A stretch of 64,000 nucleotides of DNA from JAOPZW01 sp963788935 (lineage in GTDB: Bacteria > Actinomycetota > Thermoleophilia > Solirubrobacterales > Solirubrobacteraceae), in assembly GCA_963788935.1 (NCBI GenBank), contig CAWBIM010000003.1, positions 558,001 to 622,000 on the forward strand, in the 5' to 3' direction. Each line of letters begins with the position of its first letter. Positions within the stretch are counted from its first letter, which is position 1. The notes below the pieces were generated by a model that worked only from the letters and a program-made list of their open reading frames with translations, was not told the DNA's origin and ran no database searches. Below, one piece after another: positions 26,660-36,018 of the stretch. Both the position numbers and the translations under genes were made by a program.

Positions 26660-29054
26660 CCCGCGTCGTCCTTCGCGCGCTTGCTCCCGGGCCGGTCCGG
26701 GGCGCGCCGCCGCGGCTCGCGCCCGGCCGGCTGGCGCGGCCGGTCGCGCCGCGGCGCGCGCGGGATCGGGCGCGTCTGCGCCTCGTCCGGGCGCACCTCG
26801 ACGGCCTCGCCGTGGTGGACGATCTCGATCGCCTCGCCCGCCTCGAGGCGGTACGTCGCCTCGCGCGCGCTGACATCGACCACGAGGCAGCGGCTCGCGC
26901 AGGCCGAGGCGGAACGACAGGCGGCCGATCGGCTCGGGCAGCCGCGGCGCGAACGCGATGGTCCCGCCGTGGTCGCGGAAGCCGCCCAGCCCGCACACGA
27001 GCGCGAGCCAGCAGCCCGCCAGCGACGCCATGTGCAGGCCGTCGCGCGTGTTGTGGTTGAGGTCGTGCAGGTCGACGAAGGCCGCCTCGCCGAGGTAGTC
27101 GTAGGCGAGGTCGATGTGGCCCGTCTCGGCGGCGACGACCGACTGCGCGCAGGCCGAGAGCGACGAGTCGCGGACCGTCAGCGCCTCGTAGTACTCGAAG
27201 TCGCGCTGCTTCTCCTCGGGCGTGAACTCGTCGCCGCACGTCCACAGGGCGAGGACGAGGTCGGCCTGCTTGACGACCTGCTTGCGGTAGAGGTCGAAGT
27301 ACGGGGAGTGCAGGAGCAGCGGGTACATCTCGGCGGGCGTCGCGTCGAAGTCCCAGTTCGCGTGGTTCGTGAAGTTCTCGGCCTGGCAGTGGACGCCGAG
27401 GCGGTCGTCCCAGGGCACGACGATGTCCTCGGCGGCGTCGCGCCACGCGGCCGTCTCCTCGGCGTCGACCCCGAGCGCGTGCGCCTCCTGCGGATGGGCC
27501 TCGGCGGCGTCGGCGGCCGCGACGAGGTTCCGCTTGGCCATGAGGTTCGTGTAGACGTTGTTGTCGGCGATCGCGCTGTACTCGTCGGGGCCCGTGACGC
27601 CGTCGATGCGGAAGCCGCCGCCGACGTCGTGGTGGCCGACCGAGCGCCACAGCCGCGCCGTCGCGACCAGCAGGTCGAGCCCGGTCGTGCGCGCGAACTC
27701 CGCGTCGCCGGTCGCCGCCTGGTAGCGCACGACCGCGTCGGCGATGTCGGCGTTGACGTGGAACGCGGACGTGCTCGCGGGCCAGTAGCCCGAGCACTCG
27801 CGCCCGGCGATCGTCCGCCACGGGAAGGCGGCGCCGCCGAAGGCCGAGCTGCCGGGCGCGCTCGAAGGCGAGGTCGAGCGTGCCGTGGCGCCAGCGCAGC
27901 GCGTCGCGGGCCGCGTCGGGCGCCGTGTAGGTCAGGACCGGGAGGACGAAGGACTCCGTGTCCCAGAACGCGTGGCCGTCGTAGCCCGCGCCGGTCAGGC
28001 CCTTCGCCGCGATCGCCCGGCGCTCGCCGCGCGCGCCGGACTGCAGGACGTGGAACAGGCAGAAGCGGACCGCCTGCTGGAGCTCCGTGTCGCCCTCGAG
28101 CTCCACGTCGGCGCGGGCCCAGAAGCGGTCGAGCACCTCGCGCTGGGCCGCGCACAGCCCGTCGAAGCCTGTGTGCCGGGCCTCGGCGATGCTGCCGCGG
28201 ACCTGGGCGCGGACGGACGTCACCGACCGGTGCCCGGACCAGCCGTAGGAGAGGTACTTCAGGATCCGCAGCGTCCCCCCGCGCGGGACGTCGGCGGCGA
28301 TCGTGACCCGGCCGGCGTCGACCGCGGCCTCGACGTCGATCGTCGTGCCGTCCGGGCCGTCCACCACATGGTCCATCGCGGCCGCCATGCGCAGCCCGCT
28401 GCTGCGCGCGCGGTGGACGAGCAGGACGAGCTGGTCGTGCTCGTAGTGCTCCTCGCCGACGAGCGAGTCCGTCACGCGCGCCGCGGCGCGCGGATCGTCG
28501 CCCCCGTCGGCCGGCGCCTGGCCGTCCAGGTTGGCGACGAGCTCGGACTGCACGACGAGGCGGGCGTCGCCGTGGACCGGCTCGACCTCGTAGAGGATCG
28601 CCGCGGTGCCGCGCTGGGCGAGCGACACGATGCGCGTCGAGGTCACGCGCACCTCGCCGCCCGCGGGCGAGCGCCAGTGCGCGCGGCGGCGCAGGACGCC
28701 CGCGCGGAAGTCGAGCACGCGCTCGTGCTCGAGCAGCTCGCCGTAGCGGACGTCGAACAGCTCGTCGTCGACGAGCAGGCGGATGAGCTTGCCGTCGGTG
28801 ACGCTGAGCAGCGTCTCGCCCGCCTCGGGGTTGCCGTAGGCGCTCTCGGCGTACGGCAGCGGGCGGACCTCGTGGAAGCCGTTGAGGTACGTCCCCGGCA
28901 CTCCGCTGGGGTCGCCCTCGTCGAGGTTGCCGCGCAGGCCGATGTGGCCGTTGGCGAGCGCGAACAGCGACTCGCTCTGGGCCAGCAGGTCGAGGTTGAG
29001 CTCGGTCTCGCGCAGGACCCAGGGCTCGACCGCGAACGCGGGATGGTCGATCAC
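26656..29054 (-). CDS. glycoside hydrolase family 65 (kojibiose/trehalose/maltose phosphorylase-like; two frameshifts)
   Basis: GTG 29054 opens FAVEPWVLRETELNLDLLAQ, the usual start of actinobacterial GH65. LAKGH-type FALANGHIGLRGNLDEGDP follows. After a break near 27850 (CC for C) comes GVTGPDEYSAIADNNVYTN with the catalytic Glu of the GPDE motif. A second break near 26895 leads to a C-terminal beta domain ending at TGA 26656. The span is 2399 bases (3n+2). Such enzymes phosphorolyse alpha-linked disaccharides to beta-glucose-1-phosphate. The upstream HAD gene encodes the matching beta-phosphoglucomutase-like protein, supporting a phosphorylase role. Confidence 0.87.
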
Positions 29055-29805
29055 GCCGCGCGCCGCCGTCGTCGTCGAGCAGCTCCGCGAGGTCGCGGAC
29101 GACGACGCTCGCGCCGTGGGCCTTCAGCGCGTCCGCGTGGCCGACGCGGTCGACGCCGACGACGTGGCCGAAGCCGCCGGCCCGCCCGGCCTCGACGCCC
29201 GCGACCGCGTCCTCGAACACCGCCGCCCTCGACGCCTCGACGCCGAGCCGTCGCGCGCCCGCGAGGAACGTGTCCGGCGCGGGCTTGCCCCGGAGGCCCT
29301 CGCGGGTCGCGACGATGCCGTCGACGATCTCCTCGAACAGGTCGAGGATCCCGGCCGCCTCGAGGACGTCGCGGCAGTTCGAGCTCGAGGAGACGACCGC
29401 CCGGTGCAGGCCGGCGTCCCGCGCGGCGCGGACGTAGCGGACCGAGCCCTCGTAGGCGTCGACGCCGTCGCGCTCGATCAGCGCGAGCACGAGGTCGTTC
29501 TTGCGGTTGCCCAGGCCGTCGACGGTCTCGGTGCCGGGCTCGTCGTCGGGGGTGCCGTCCGGCAGCTCGATCCCACGCGAGGCGAGGAACGAGCGGACGC
29601 CGTCGTAGCGCGGCTTGCCGTCGACGTAGTCGTCGTAGTCGTCGTCGGTGAACGGCGCGAAGTCGTCGCCGGTGCGCTTCGCGCGCTCGCGCAGGTAGTC
29701 GTCGAACATCTCCTTCCACGCCTTCGCGTGGACCGTCGCGGTCTGCGTCAGCACGCCGTCGAGGTCGAACAGGCAGGCCTCGACGTGGTCCGGTAGTCCG
29801 AGCAC
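29051..29805 (-). CDS. HAD family beta-phosphoglucomutase-like phosphatase (3' end frameshifted)
   Basis: About 250 residues from ATG 29805. CLFDLDGVLTQTATVHAKAW contains the DxD nucleophile motif, AVVSSSSNC the second motif, KPAPDTFLAGARRLG the lysine, and VFEDAVAGVEAGRAGGF the acidic pair; a cap domain occupies residues 20-110. The homology ends at AELLDDDGG. The frame then runs on without a stop, while a TGA at 29051-29053 overlapping the GH65 GTG lies in another frame. The span is 3n+2, so two extra bases or one missing base near 29060-29070 are implied. It likely isomerises beta-glucose-1-phosphate made by GH65. Confidence 0.85.
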
Positions 29806-29866
29806 CGCGCGAGCCTACCCGGGCGCTCCCGGATCGCGGGTCCGCGGCGGCGTAGCCTGACCGCCG

Positions 29867-30433
29867 ATGGATCTCGTCGAGGAGGTCGTGCCGCTCACCG
29901 ACCGCGAGCTGGCCGTGCTGCGCCCGCGCAACAGCGAGGCGCTGCTCGACGAGCACGCCTTCGAGGAGGACGAGTTCATGCCCTACTGGGCCGAGCTCTG
30001 GCCGAGCGGCGTCGCGCTCGCGAAGGCGATCGCGGGCCGCGCGCTCAAGGGCGCGTCGGTGCTCGAGCTCGGCTGCGGGCTCGGGCTGCCGAGCCTCGCG
30101 GCGGCGCGGGCGGGCGGGCGCGTGCTCGCGGTCGACTGGTCGGCGGCCGCGATCGAGCTGCTCGAGGCCAATGCGGAGCGCAACGGCGTCGCGGTCGAAG
30201 GGCTCGTCGCCACCTGGACGGACCCGGCGCCGCTGCTGGCGCGCGCGCCGTTCCGCCTCGTCCTCGCGGCCGACGTCCTGTACGAGCAGCGCAACGTGCC
30301 CGTGCTCGCCGACCTCCTGCCGCGGCTGGGCGGCGAGGTGCTGCTCGCGGACCCGGGGCGGCCGCTCCTGCGCGGGTTCCTCGACGAGGTCGGGACCGTG
30401 TGGGAGCGCCCGCCGGTGTACCGCCTGCGCTGA
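29867..30433 (+). CDS. class I SAM methyltransferase (methyltransferase_16/nicotinamide-N-methylase-like)
   Basis: 188 residues, intact. FMPYWAELWPSGVALAKAI precedes motif I VLELGCGLGLPSLAAARAGG, then VDWSAAAIELLEANAERNGV and VLAADVLYEQRNVPVLAD. This is the layout of the methyltransferase_16 family that includes ETFbeta and other protein lysine methyltransferases. The acceptor is unknown. It is divergent from the HAD gene and convergent with the DUF5996 gene, whose stop is 11 bases away. Confidence 0.85.
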   Translation: MDLVEEVVPLTDRELAVLRPRNSEALLDEHAFEEDEFMPYWAELWPSGVALAKAIAGRALKGASVLELGCGLGLPSLAAARAGGRVLAVDWSAAAIELLEANAERNGVAVEGLVATWTDPAPLLARAPFRLVLAADVLYEQRNVPVLADLLPRLGGEVLLADPGRPLLRGFLDEVGTVWERPPVYRLR

Positions 30434-30443
30434 CGCCCGCGGC

Positions 30444-31347
30444 TCAGGGTCGGGCGAGCGCCGCGACGTCCCAGCCCGCGGCGGCCGCCCCGGCGCGGTA
30501 GGCGCTCTCGTAGAAGGCGAGCAGCGCGGCCGCCGGGTCGTCCGCGGCCGCGGACCGCGTCGTAGCGCAGGACGGCGAGCGAGCCGGTGCCGGTGTCCGT
30601 CCACGCGGCGTCGGCGGGCTCGAGCGGGGCGTCGCGCAGGCCCTCGGGCTCCGGCGCGGTGTAGGAGTAGAACGCCGGGAACGGCGTGCGGCGCTCGTCC
30701 CCGGGCCACCAGCCGAACGCGATGACCTCGTGCGAGTAGGCCTCGGCCGTGACCGGGTCGGCGCCGGGGATGGCGGGCGCGCGGCGCCCCGAGAAGCGCG
30801 CGTGGGCGAGGTCGAAGCTGTGCCAGAAGACGTGCGTCGGGCTCGCCTTGCCGCTGAAGCCCGACGCGAAGCGCCCCAGCACCTCGGTCGTGCGGCGCAG
30901 CACGGTCCAGAAGCGCTCGACCGCGGCGGCGTCGTAGCGGTCGTGGACCGTGTCCTGCGCGAACGGCGGGCTGTCGCCGAGGTCGAACGGCCGCGCGAGG
31001 ATCTCGACCTCGACCCCGACGTCCGACAGCGCGGCGAAGAGGTCGGTGTAGAAGCGCGCGCACGGCAGGCGGTCGCGCAGCGCGATGCTCGCGGCGCGGC
31101 CGTCGCTCGTGCGGACGTGGACGCGGTGGTCGACGAAGTCCAGCTCGATCTCGGCCCAGCGGTCGCCGGCCGGCATCGGGCCGGTGGTCAGGCCGTGCGC
31201 CGAGGGCAGGAGGGTCGCGTGCCACCAGTGGTTGAGCGGCGGCACGAGCGCCATGCGGACCTTGCCGACGATCTGGGCGAAGCGGTGCAGCGTCTCCTTC
31301 GTCTCGCGCCAGTCCTCGTAGGGCAGCGCCGGCCAGGCGGCGCTCAT
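30444..31347 (-). CDS. DUF5996 family protein (frameshifted)
   Basis: ATG 31347 overlaps the TGA of the upstream hydrolase gene. WPALPYEDWRETKETLHRFA, LVPPLNHWWHATLLPSA and ELDFVDHRVHVRTSDG are typical of DUF5996, as are THVFWHSFDLAHARFSG and EVIAFGWWPGDERRTPFP. After VLRYDAVR (near 30555) the end DDPAAALLAFYESAYRAGAA lies one frame over, stopping at TGA 30444. The span is 3n+1 with GG for G as the probable error. Function unknown; the many conserved His/Trp suggest a ligand- or metal-binding pocket. Confidence 0.8.
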
Positions 31348-32006
31348 CGGGCGTCCGCGCCGGCGGCCGCGAGGGTCGTGCCGAGCCACGCGATCGCCGC
31401 GGGCACGTGCTCGGGGTCGATGTGGTGGCCGGCGTCGGACTCGTGGTAGTCGACCGGGATGCCGCCGCCCTCGAGCAGGTCGCGGGCGCGGCGGGCGAAG
31501 CCGACCTCCATGACCGGGTCGTTGCGGCCGTGGGCGATGAACACCCGCGTACCGGCGCGGCCCGCCAGGTCGGGCTCCCAGCCCTCGACGACGGGGACGA
31601 ACCCGGAGAAGGCGAGGATCCCGGCCGGGGCGGGGCGGTCGGGGCCGAGGCCGAGCGCGTAGCTCATCACCGACCCCATCGAGAAGCCGCCGAGGACGGT
31701 GCGCTCGGGGCCGACGCCGGTGCGCTCCCAGAGCTCGTCGTGGAGCTCGGCGAGCTGCGCGTAGGCGGCGGCGAACGTGGCCGGGTCGGGGTAGCCGACG
31801 CGCGGCACGACGTACCAGTGGTAGCCGGGCGAGCCGGGCAGGGTCAGGGGCGCGCGCGGGGTGACGACGTGCAGGCGGCGCTCGCGGTCGAGGACGTCGG
31901 CGAGGCCGAGCAGGTCGCGCTCGTCGCTGCCGCGGCCGTGGTGGAGGACGAGCAGGCCGGCCGGCTCTCCCGCCGCCGGGCGCTCGCGGTAGGTCAGCGC
32001 GCTCAC
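31344..32006 (-). CDS. phospholipase/carboxylesterase-type alpha/beta hydrolase
   Basis: 220 residues from GTG 32006. LLVLHHGRGSDERDLLGLAD, the nucleophile elbow VLGGFSMGSVMSYALGLG (Ser in GFSMGS), IAHGRNDPVMEVGFAR (Asp) and YHESDAGHHIDPEH (His) give a complete catalytic triad of the YpfH/carboxylesterase-2 group. The start is set by the promoter: a -10-like GATAGG ends seven bases upstream, so the mRNA is probably leaderless. It forms an operon with DUF5996 (ATGA overlap). The promoter carries the TAGTTG-N6-CAACTA operator. Confidence 0.86.
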   Translation of the reverse strand: MSALTYRERPAAGEPAGLLVLHHGRGSDERDLLGLADVLDRERRLHVVTPRAPLTLPGSPGYHWYVVPRVGYPDPATFAAAYAQLAELHDELWERTGVGPERTVLGGFSMGSVMSYALGLGPDRPAPAGILAFSGFVPVVEGWEPDLAGRAGTRVFIAHGRNDPVMEVGFARRARDLLEGGGIPVDYHESDAGHHIDPEHVPAAIAWLGTTLAAAGADAR

Positions 32007-32013
32007 GCCTTCA

Positions 32014-32046
32014 CCTATCCCAGCGTCATAGTTGTGCCCGCAACTA
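32014..32046 (-). promoter_or_regulatory. hydrolase promoter with perfect TAGTTG-N6-CAACTA operator
   Basis: TAGTTG (32029-32034), TGCCCG, CAACTA (32041-32046) is a perfect 6+6 inverted repeat. On the minus strand TTGCGG (32038-32043) lies inside it and GATAGG (32014-32019) follows after 18 bases, so the operator covers the -35. It also overlaps the stop codon of the DUF5655 gene upstream. This is the best copy of the element found four times in the window. Confidence 0.65.
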
Positions 32047-32499
32047 CCGCCCCAGGTGCCGCTGCATCCCCACCTCGTACGCCTCCGCCAGCCACGCGGC
32101 GACCTCGGCGTCGACCTCCTCCACCGACGACAGCCGGAAGGCGTGCAGGTGGTTGCGCGGGCCGAAGGTCTCGATCCGGCGGAAGCGCGGGGCCTCCAGG
32201 CGCCGGGCGAGCACGACGTGGCCGTCCAGCCACGCCTGGCGCGGCATCAGCGCGCAGAAGCTCATCCGCGCCGCGAGCGCGATCCGCGTCTGCTCCGGGA
32301 GGACCGTGACGGGCCCGCTGCGCGACGCGATCGCGACCACGCGGTCGAAGATCTCCCTGACCCGCGCGGGACGCCCCGCGAAGTGGGACTCGAGCGCGAC
32401 GAGCGGGCGGCAGGTGTGGGTCTGGTTGCGCCGCGCGAACGCGCGGCCGCAGTCCGGGCAGGTCCACAACGCGCCGAACGGCGCGCCGTCCCCGCCCAC
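32044..32499 (-). CDS. DUF5655 domain protein with N-terminal zinc ribbon
   Basis: 151 residues from GTG 32499, four bases after the upstream reductase gene. LWTCPDCGRAFARRNQTHTC forms a CxxC...HxC zinc-binding head. The DUF5655 domain follows (VREIFDRVVAIASRSGPVTV, ARRLEAPRFRRIETFGPRNH), a fold also found attached to restriction-type and DUF4287 proteins. Function unknown. It is the last gene of an MFS-LLM-reductase operon on the minus strand. Confidence 0.83.
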   Translation of the reverse strand: MGGDGAPFGALWTCPDCGRAFARRNQTHTCRPLVALESHFAGRPARVREIFDRVVAIASRSGPVTVLPEQTRIALAARMSFCALMPRQAWLDGHVVLARRLEAPRFRRIETFGPRNHLHAFRLSSVEEVDAEVAAWLAEAYEVGMQRHLGR

Positions 32500-32503
32500 G
32501 CGA

Positions 32504-33443
32504 TCACCCGCGCCCGTGGGGCGCGTCCCAGTCCTCGTCGGGGCGGACCGCGACGATCCGGCTCGGGTTCACCGAGTCGTGGGTCATGTAGTAGTGGCGG
32601 CGGATGTCGTCGAAGTGGACGGTCTCGGCGACGCCGGGCGTCGCGTAGAGGTCGCGCGCGTACGGCCAGAGGTGCTCGTAGTCGACGACCCGGCGCAGGC
32701 TGCACTTGAAGTGGATGTTGTAGACGGCGTCGAAGCGCACGAGCGTCGTGAACAGCCGCCAGTCGGTCTCGACCGGGGCGTCGCCGAACAGGAAGCGCGA
32801 GCCGGCCAGGCGCGCGTCCATGTCGTCGAGCGTCGCGAACATGCGCTCGACCACCCGCTCGTACGTCCTCCTGGTCGCGGGAGAAGCCGGCCCGGTAGAC
32901 GGCGTTGTTGACGTCCTCGTACAGCCGCGTGTTGAGCGCGTCGATCGCCTCGCGGTGCGCCGCCGGCCAGAGGTCGACGTCGCGCGTGGCGAATGCGCCG
33001 AACGCCGTCGTGAACATGCGCAGGACGTCGGCCGACTCGTTGTTGACGATCCGCCCGGTCTCCGTGTCCCACAGCACCGGCACGCTGAGCCGCGCGCGGT
33101 GGTCGGGGTCGGTGGCGGCGTAGGCCTCGCCGAGGAAGCGGAAGCCGTTGACCGGGTCGATGTACGGGCCACCCGTGAACGCCCAGCCCTTCTCGTCGCG
33201 GATGGGGTCGACGACCGACATCCCGATCGCGTCCTCGAGGCCCTTCAGCCGCCGCCCGATGATCGTGCGGTGGGCCCACGGGCAGGCCCACGAGACGTAC
33301 AGGTGGTAGCGGCCGGCCTCGGCCGGGAACGGGGTCGAGCCGTCGTCGGAGACCCACTCGCGGAACGTGCTCGGCTGGCGCTCGAAGCGCCCGCCGGCGC
33401 CGACGGGCTCGAGGAGGGCGCGGTCGATGAGGTGGTCGGGCAT
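32504..33443 (-). CDS. glutathionyl-hydroquinone reductase (YqjG/ECM4 family; frameshifted)
   Basis: ATG 33443. The N-terminal thioredoxin-like part has YHLYVSWACPWAHRTIIGRR with the catalytic Cys of the xCPWA motif, then PVLWDTETGRIVNNESADVL (GST glutathione-site serine). After FSRDQ (near 32870) the C-terminal GST domain continues one frame over: YERVVERMFATLDDMDARL and YNIHFKCSLRRVVDYEHLWP, ending at 32504. An extra G gives the 940-base (3n+1) span. These enzymes reduce S-conjugated hydroquinones; actinobacteria use mycothiol, so the thiol here is open. It supports a quinone-stress role for the operon. Confidence 0.88.
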
Positions 33444-33460
33444 GGTCGTTGTCTCCCCTC

Positions 33461-34519
33461 CTACGCCGCCGCCGACGCGCCCGCGGCGCTCCGGCGCTCG
33501 ATCTCCGCGCGCACCGCGGGCGCGACCTCGGTGCCGAACAGCTCGATCGCCCGCATGATGCTCGCGTGCGGCATCGTCCCGACGCTGAACTGGATCAGGA
33601 AGCGCTGGTGGCCGAACAGCTCGTGCTGGAAGAGCACCTTCTCGATCACCTGCTGCGGGCTGCCGACGAAGTTCGCGCCGTGGAGGGTCGCGCCCGCGTC
33701 GAACTGCGCACGGGTCATCGGCGGCCATCCGCGTTCGCTCCCGATCTTGTCCATCACGACCTTGTGCGCGACGAACGCCTCGTCGAGCGCGTCCTGCGAG
33801 CGGTCGGCGATGAACCCGTGCGAGTTGATGCTCAGCGCGGGCGCCGGATGGCCGTACTCCTCGGCGGCGCGGCGGTGCAGCTCCGCGAACGGGACGAACC
33901 GCTCGGGCTGGCCGCCGATGATCGCGAGCGCCATCGGCAGGCCGAGCGCGCCCGCGCGCACGACCGACTGCGGCGTGCCGCCCACGGCGACCCACACCGG
34001 CAGCGGGTCCTGCAGCGGCCGCGGGAACACGCCCTGGCCGTCGAGCGGGGGGCGGTGCCGGCCGGCCCACGTGACGTGCTCGGCGGCCCGCAGCTCGAGC
34101 AGCAGCTCGAGCTTCTCGGAGAACAGCTCGTCGTAGTCCTGGAGGTCGTAGCCGAACAGCGGGAAGGACTCGATGAACGAGCCGCGGCCGGCCATGATCT
34201 CGGCGCGGCCGCCGGACAGCAGGTCGAGCGTCGCGAAGTCCTGGAAGACCCGCACCGGGTCGTCCGAGCTCAGCACGCTGACGGCGCTGGTCAGGCGGAT
34301 GCGCTCCGTCCGGGCCGCCGCCGCGGCGAGCACGACGGCGGGCGCGGAGACCGCGAACTCGGGCCGGTGGTGCTCGCCGACGCCGAAGACGTCGAGGCCG
34401 AGCTGGTCGGCGAGCGTGATCTCCTCGAGCAGGTCGCGCAGGCGCTCCCGGGGCGAGATGGTGCGGCCCGTGCGGGGGTCGGGCGTGGTCTCCGCGAAGG
34501 TGTAGATGCCGAGTTCCAT
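33461..34519 (-). CDS. LLM-class flavin-dependent oxidoreductase
   Basis: 352 residues, intact, bacterial-luciferase-like TIM barrel. It begins MELGIYTFAETTPDPRTG, with LGLDVFGVGEHHRPEFAVSA (the EHH motif), SSDDPVRVFQDFATLDLLSG and AGRGSFIESFPLFGY. ATG 34519 is preceded by GAG-rich bases and lies three bases from the MFS stop. Members use reduced FMN or F420 to oxidise or reduce small molecules. In this operon with an efflux pump and hydroquinone reductase it likely serves detoxification. Confidence 0.9.
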   Translation of the reverse strand: MELGIYTFAETTPDPRTGRTISPRERLRDLLEEITLADQLGLDVFGVGEHHRPEFAVSAPAVVLAAAAARTERIRLTSAVSVLSSDDPVRVFQDFATLDLLSGGRAEIMAGRGSFIESFPLFGYDLQDYDELFSEKLELLLELRAAEHVTWAGRHRPPLDGQGVFPRPLQDPLPVWVAVGGTPQSVVRAGALGLPMALAIIGGQPERFVPFAELHRRAAEEYGHPAPALSINSHGFIADRSQDALDEAFVAHKVVMDKIGSERGWPPMTRAQFDAGATLHGANFVGSPQQVIEKVLFQHELFGHQRFLIQFSVGTMPHASIMRAIELFGTEVAPAVRAEIERRSAAGASAAA

Positions 34520-34521
34520 GG

Positions 34522-35957
34522 TCAGGTGCTCTCTGTCAGGGGGGAGGTGCGGGGCGCGCGCCCGGGGCGCGGGCGCGGGACGAGCAGGGCGGCGCCGACG
34601 GCCGCGAGGCCGGCGACGGCGGAGAAGGCGAAGGCGGCGGTGTAGGCGCCCTCGGACGGCAGTCCGCCGCCCGCGGTGCTGCCGGCGAGGATCGCCGTCG
34701 CGATCGCCGCGCCGAACGACCCGCCGACCGTCCGCATGACGGTGTTGATACCGGTCGCGATGCCGACCTCGGACTGCGGGACGGCGTCGACGATGAGGTT
34801 CGCCATCGCGGCGAACGCGAAGGAGATGCCCGCGCCGAGCAGCGCGCCGGTGACGAGGACCTCGACCTCGCGCCCATGGGCCGCGGCGAGCAGGATGAAG
34901 GCCGCCGACACGAGGCTCGCCCCGATCGCCAGCACGACGCGGAAGCCGATGCGGGTGCCGAGCCGCCCGGCGAGCGCGCCGGTCGAGCAGCTGGGCGATC
35001 GCCGCCGGGAGCAGCAGCAGGCCCGCGACGGTGACGGACGCGCTGAAGCCGTAGCCGCCCTCTTCCGGCGCCTGGGCGAACTGCGGGATGAGCAGGAAGC
35101 TCGAGAACATCGCGACGCCGACCATGAACGCGGTGAGGTTCGTCGCCGCGACGGCCGGGCGGCGGAGCACGGCGAGGTCGATGAGCGGGTCGGCCACGCG
35201 GGCCTCGAGCGACGACGAACGCGGCGGCCACGAGCAGCCCGCCGGCGATCAGCCCGACGTTCGCCGGCGAGCCCCAGCCCCACGCGTCGGCCTCGGAGAC
35301 GCCGAGCAGGATCGCCCCGAGCGCGACGGACAGGACCGCGGCGCCGGGCCAGTCGATCCGCGGGTGCGCCGTGGTCGGCATCGGCGGCAGCAGCCGGTGC
35401 GCGGCGAACGCGGCGGGCAGCGAGACGAGGTTGACCCAGAACAGCCAGCGGGTGTCGAGGACGTCGACGACGACGCCCGACAGCGGCAGCCCGATCCCGC
35501 CGCCGACGCCGAAGATCGCGCTGACCATCCCGAGGCCGGCGGGCACGCGCTCGCGCGGGAACGTGTCGCGCACGATGCCGAACGCCAGCGGGAACACCCC
35601 GCCGGCGACGCCCTGCAGGACCCGGCCGGCGATCACGACGCCGACCGACGTCCCGAGCGCCGCGACGACCGTCCCGGCCGAGAAGACGAGCAGGACCGCG
35701 GTGAGCACGCGGCCCTTGCCGTAGACGTCGCCGAGCTTGCCGACGATCGGCGTGGCGATCGAGGCCGACAGCAGGAACGCGGTCACGAGCCAGGACACCG
35801 TCGAGGTGCTCGTGTGCAGGCTCTCGCCGATCTCCGGCAGCGCCGGGATCACGAGCGTCTGCGACAGCGCGAACGTGATGCCCGCCAGGAGCAGCACGAA
35901 CAGCACCTTGGTGGGGTGCGCGGCGGCGGGCGGGGGCGGGACGTTCGGAGGCGGCAC
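34522..35957 (-). CDS. MFS transporter, DHA2 (EmrB-like) family (two frameshifts)
   Basis: Fourteen-helix-type exporter: LSQTLVIPALPEIGESLHT, VGKLGDVYGKGRVLTAV and GVAGGVFPLAFGIVRDTFPR in the first frame. A break near 35218 is followed by VAATNLTAFMVGVAMFSSFL, and another near 34985 by the last helices and stop at 34522. Total length is 3n+2. The frame starts at GTG 35984, but the operator (35963-35980) and a -10-like TACGGT (35983-35988, minus strand) make GTG 35957 the better start. First gene of an operon with LLM oxidoreductase, hydroquinone reductase and DUF5655. Confidence 0.83.
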
Positions 35958-35962
35958 GGCGG

Positions 35963-35980
35963 TAGTTGATCGTGCAACCA
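35963..35980. promoter_or_regulatory. TAGTTG-N6-CAACCA operator before the MFS-LLM operon
   Basis: TAGTTG (35963-35968), ATCGTG, CAACCA (35975-35980) matches the palindrome at 32029 with one mismatch. It lies just upstream of GTG 35957 and just downstream of the weak -10 TACGGT on the minus strand, a position suited to repression. Confidence 0.6.
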
Positions 35981-36018
35981 CCACCGTAGCGGACGCCGCC
36001 CCGTCGGGCCGGCCCGGG

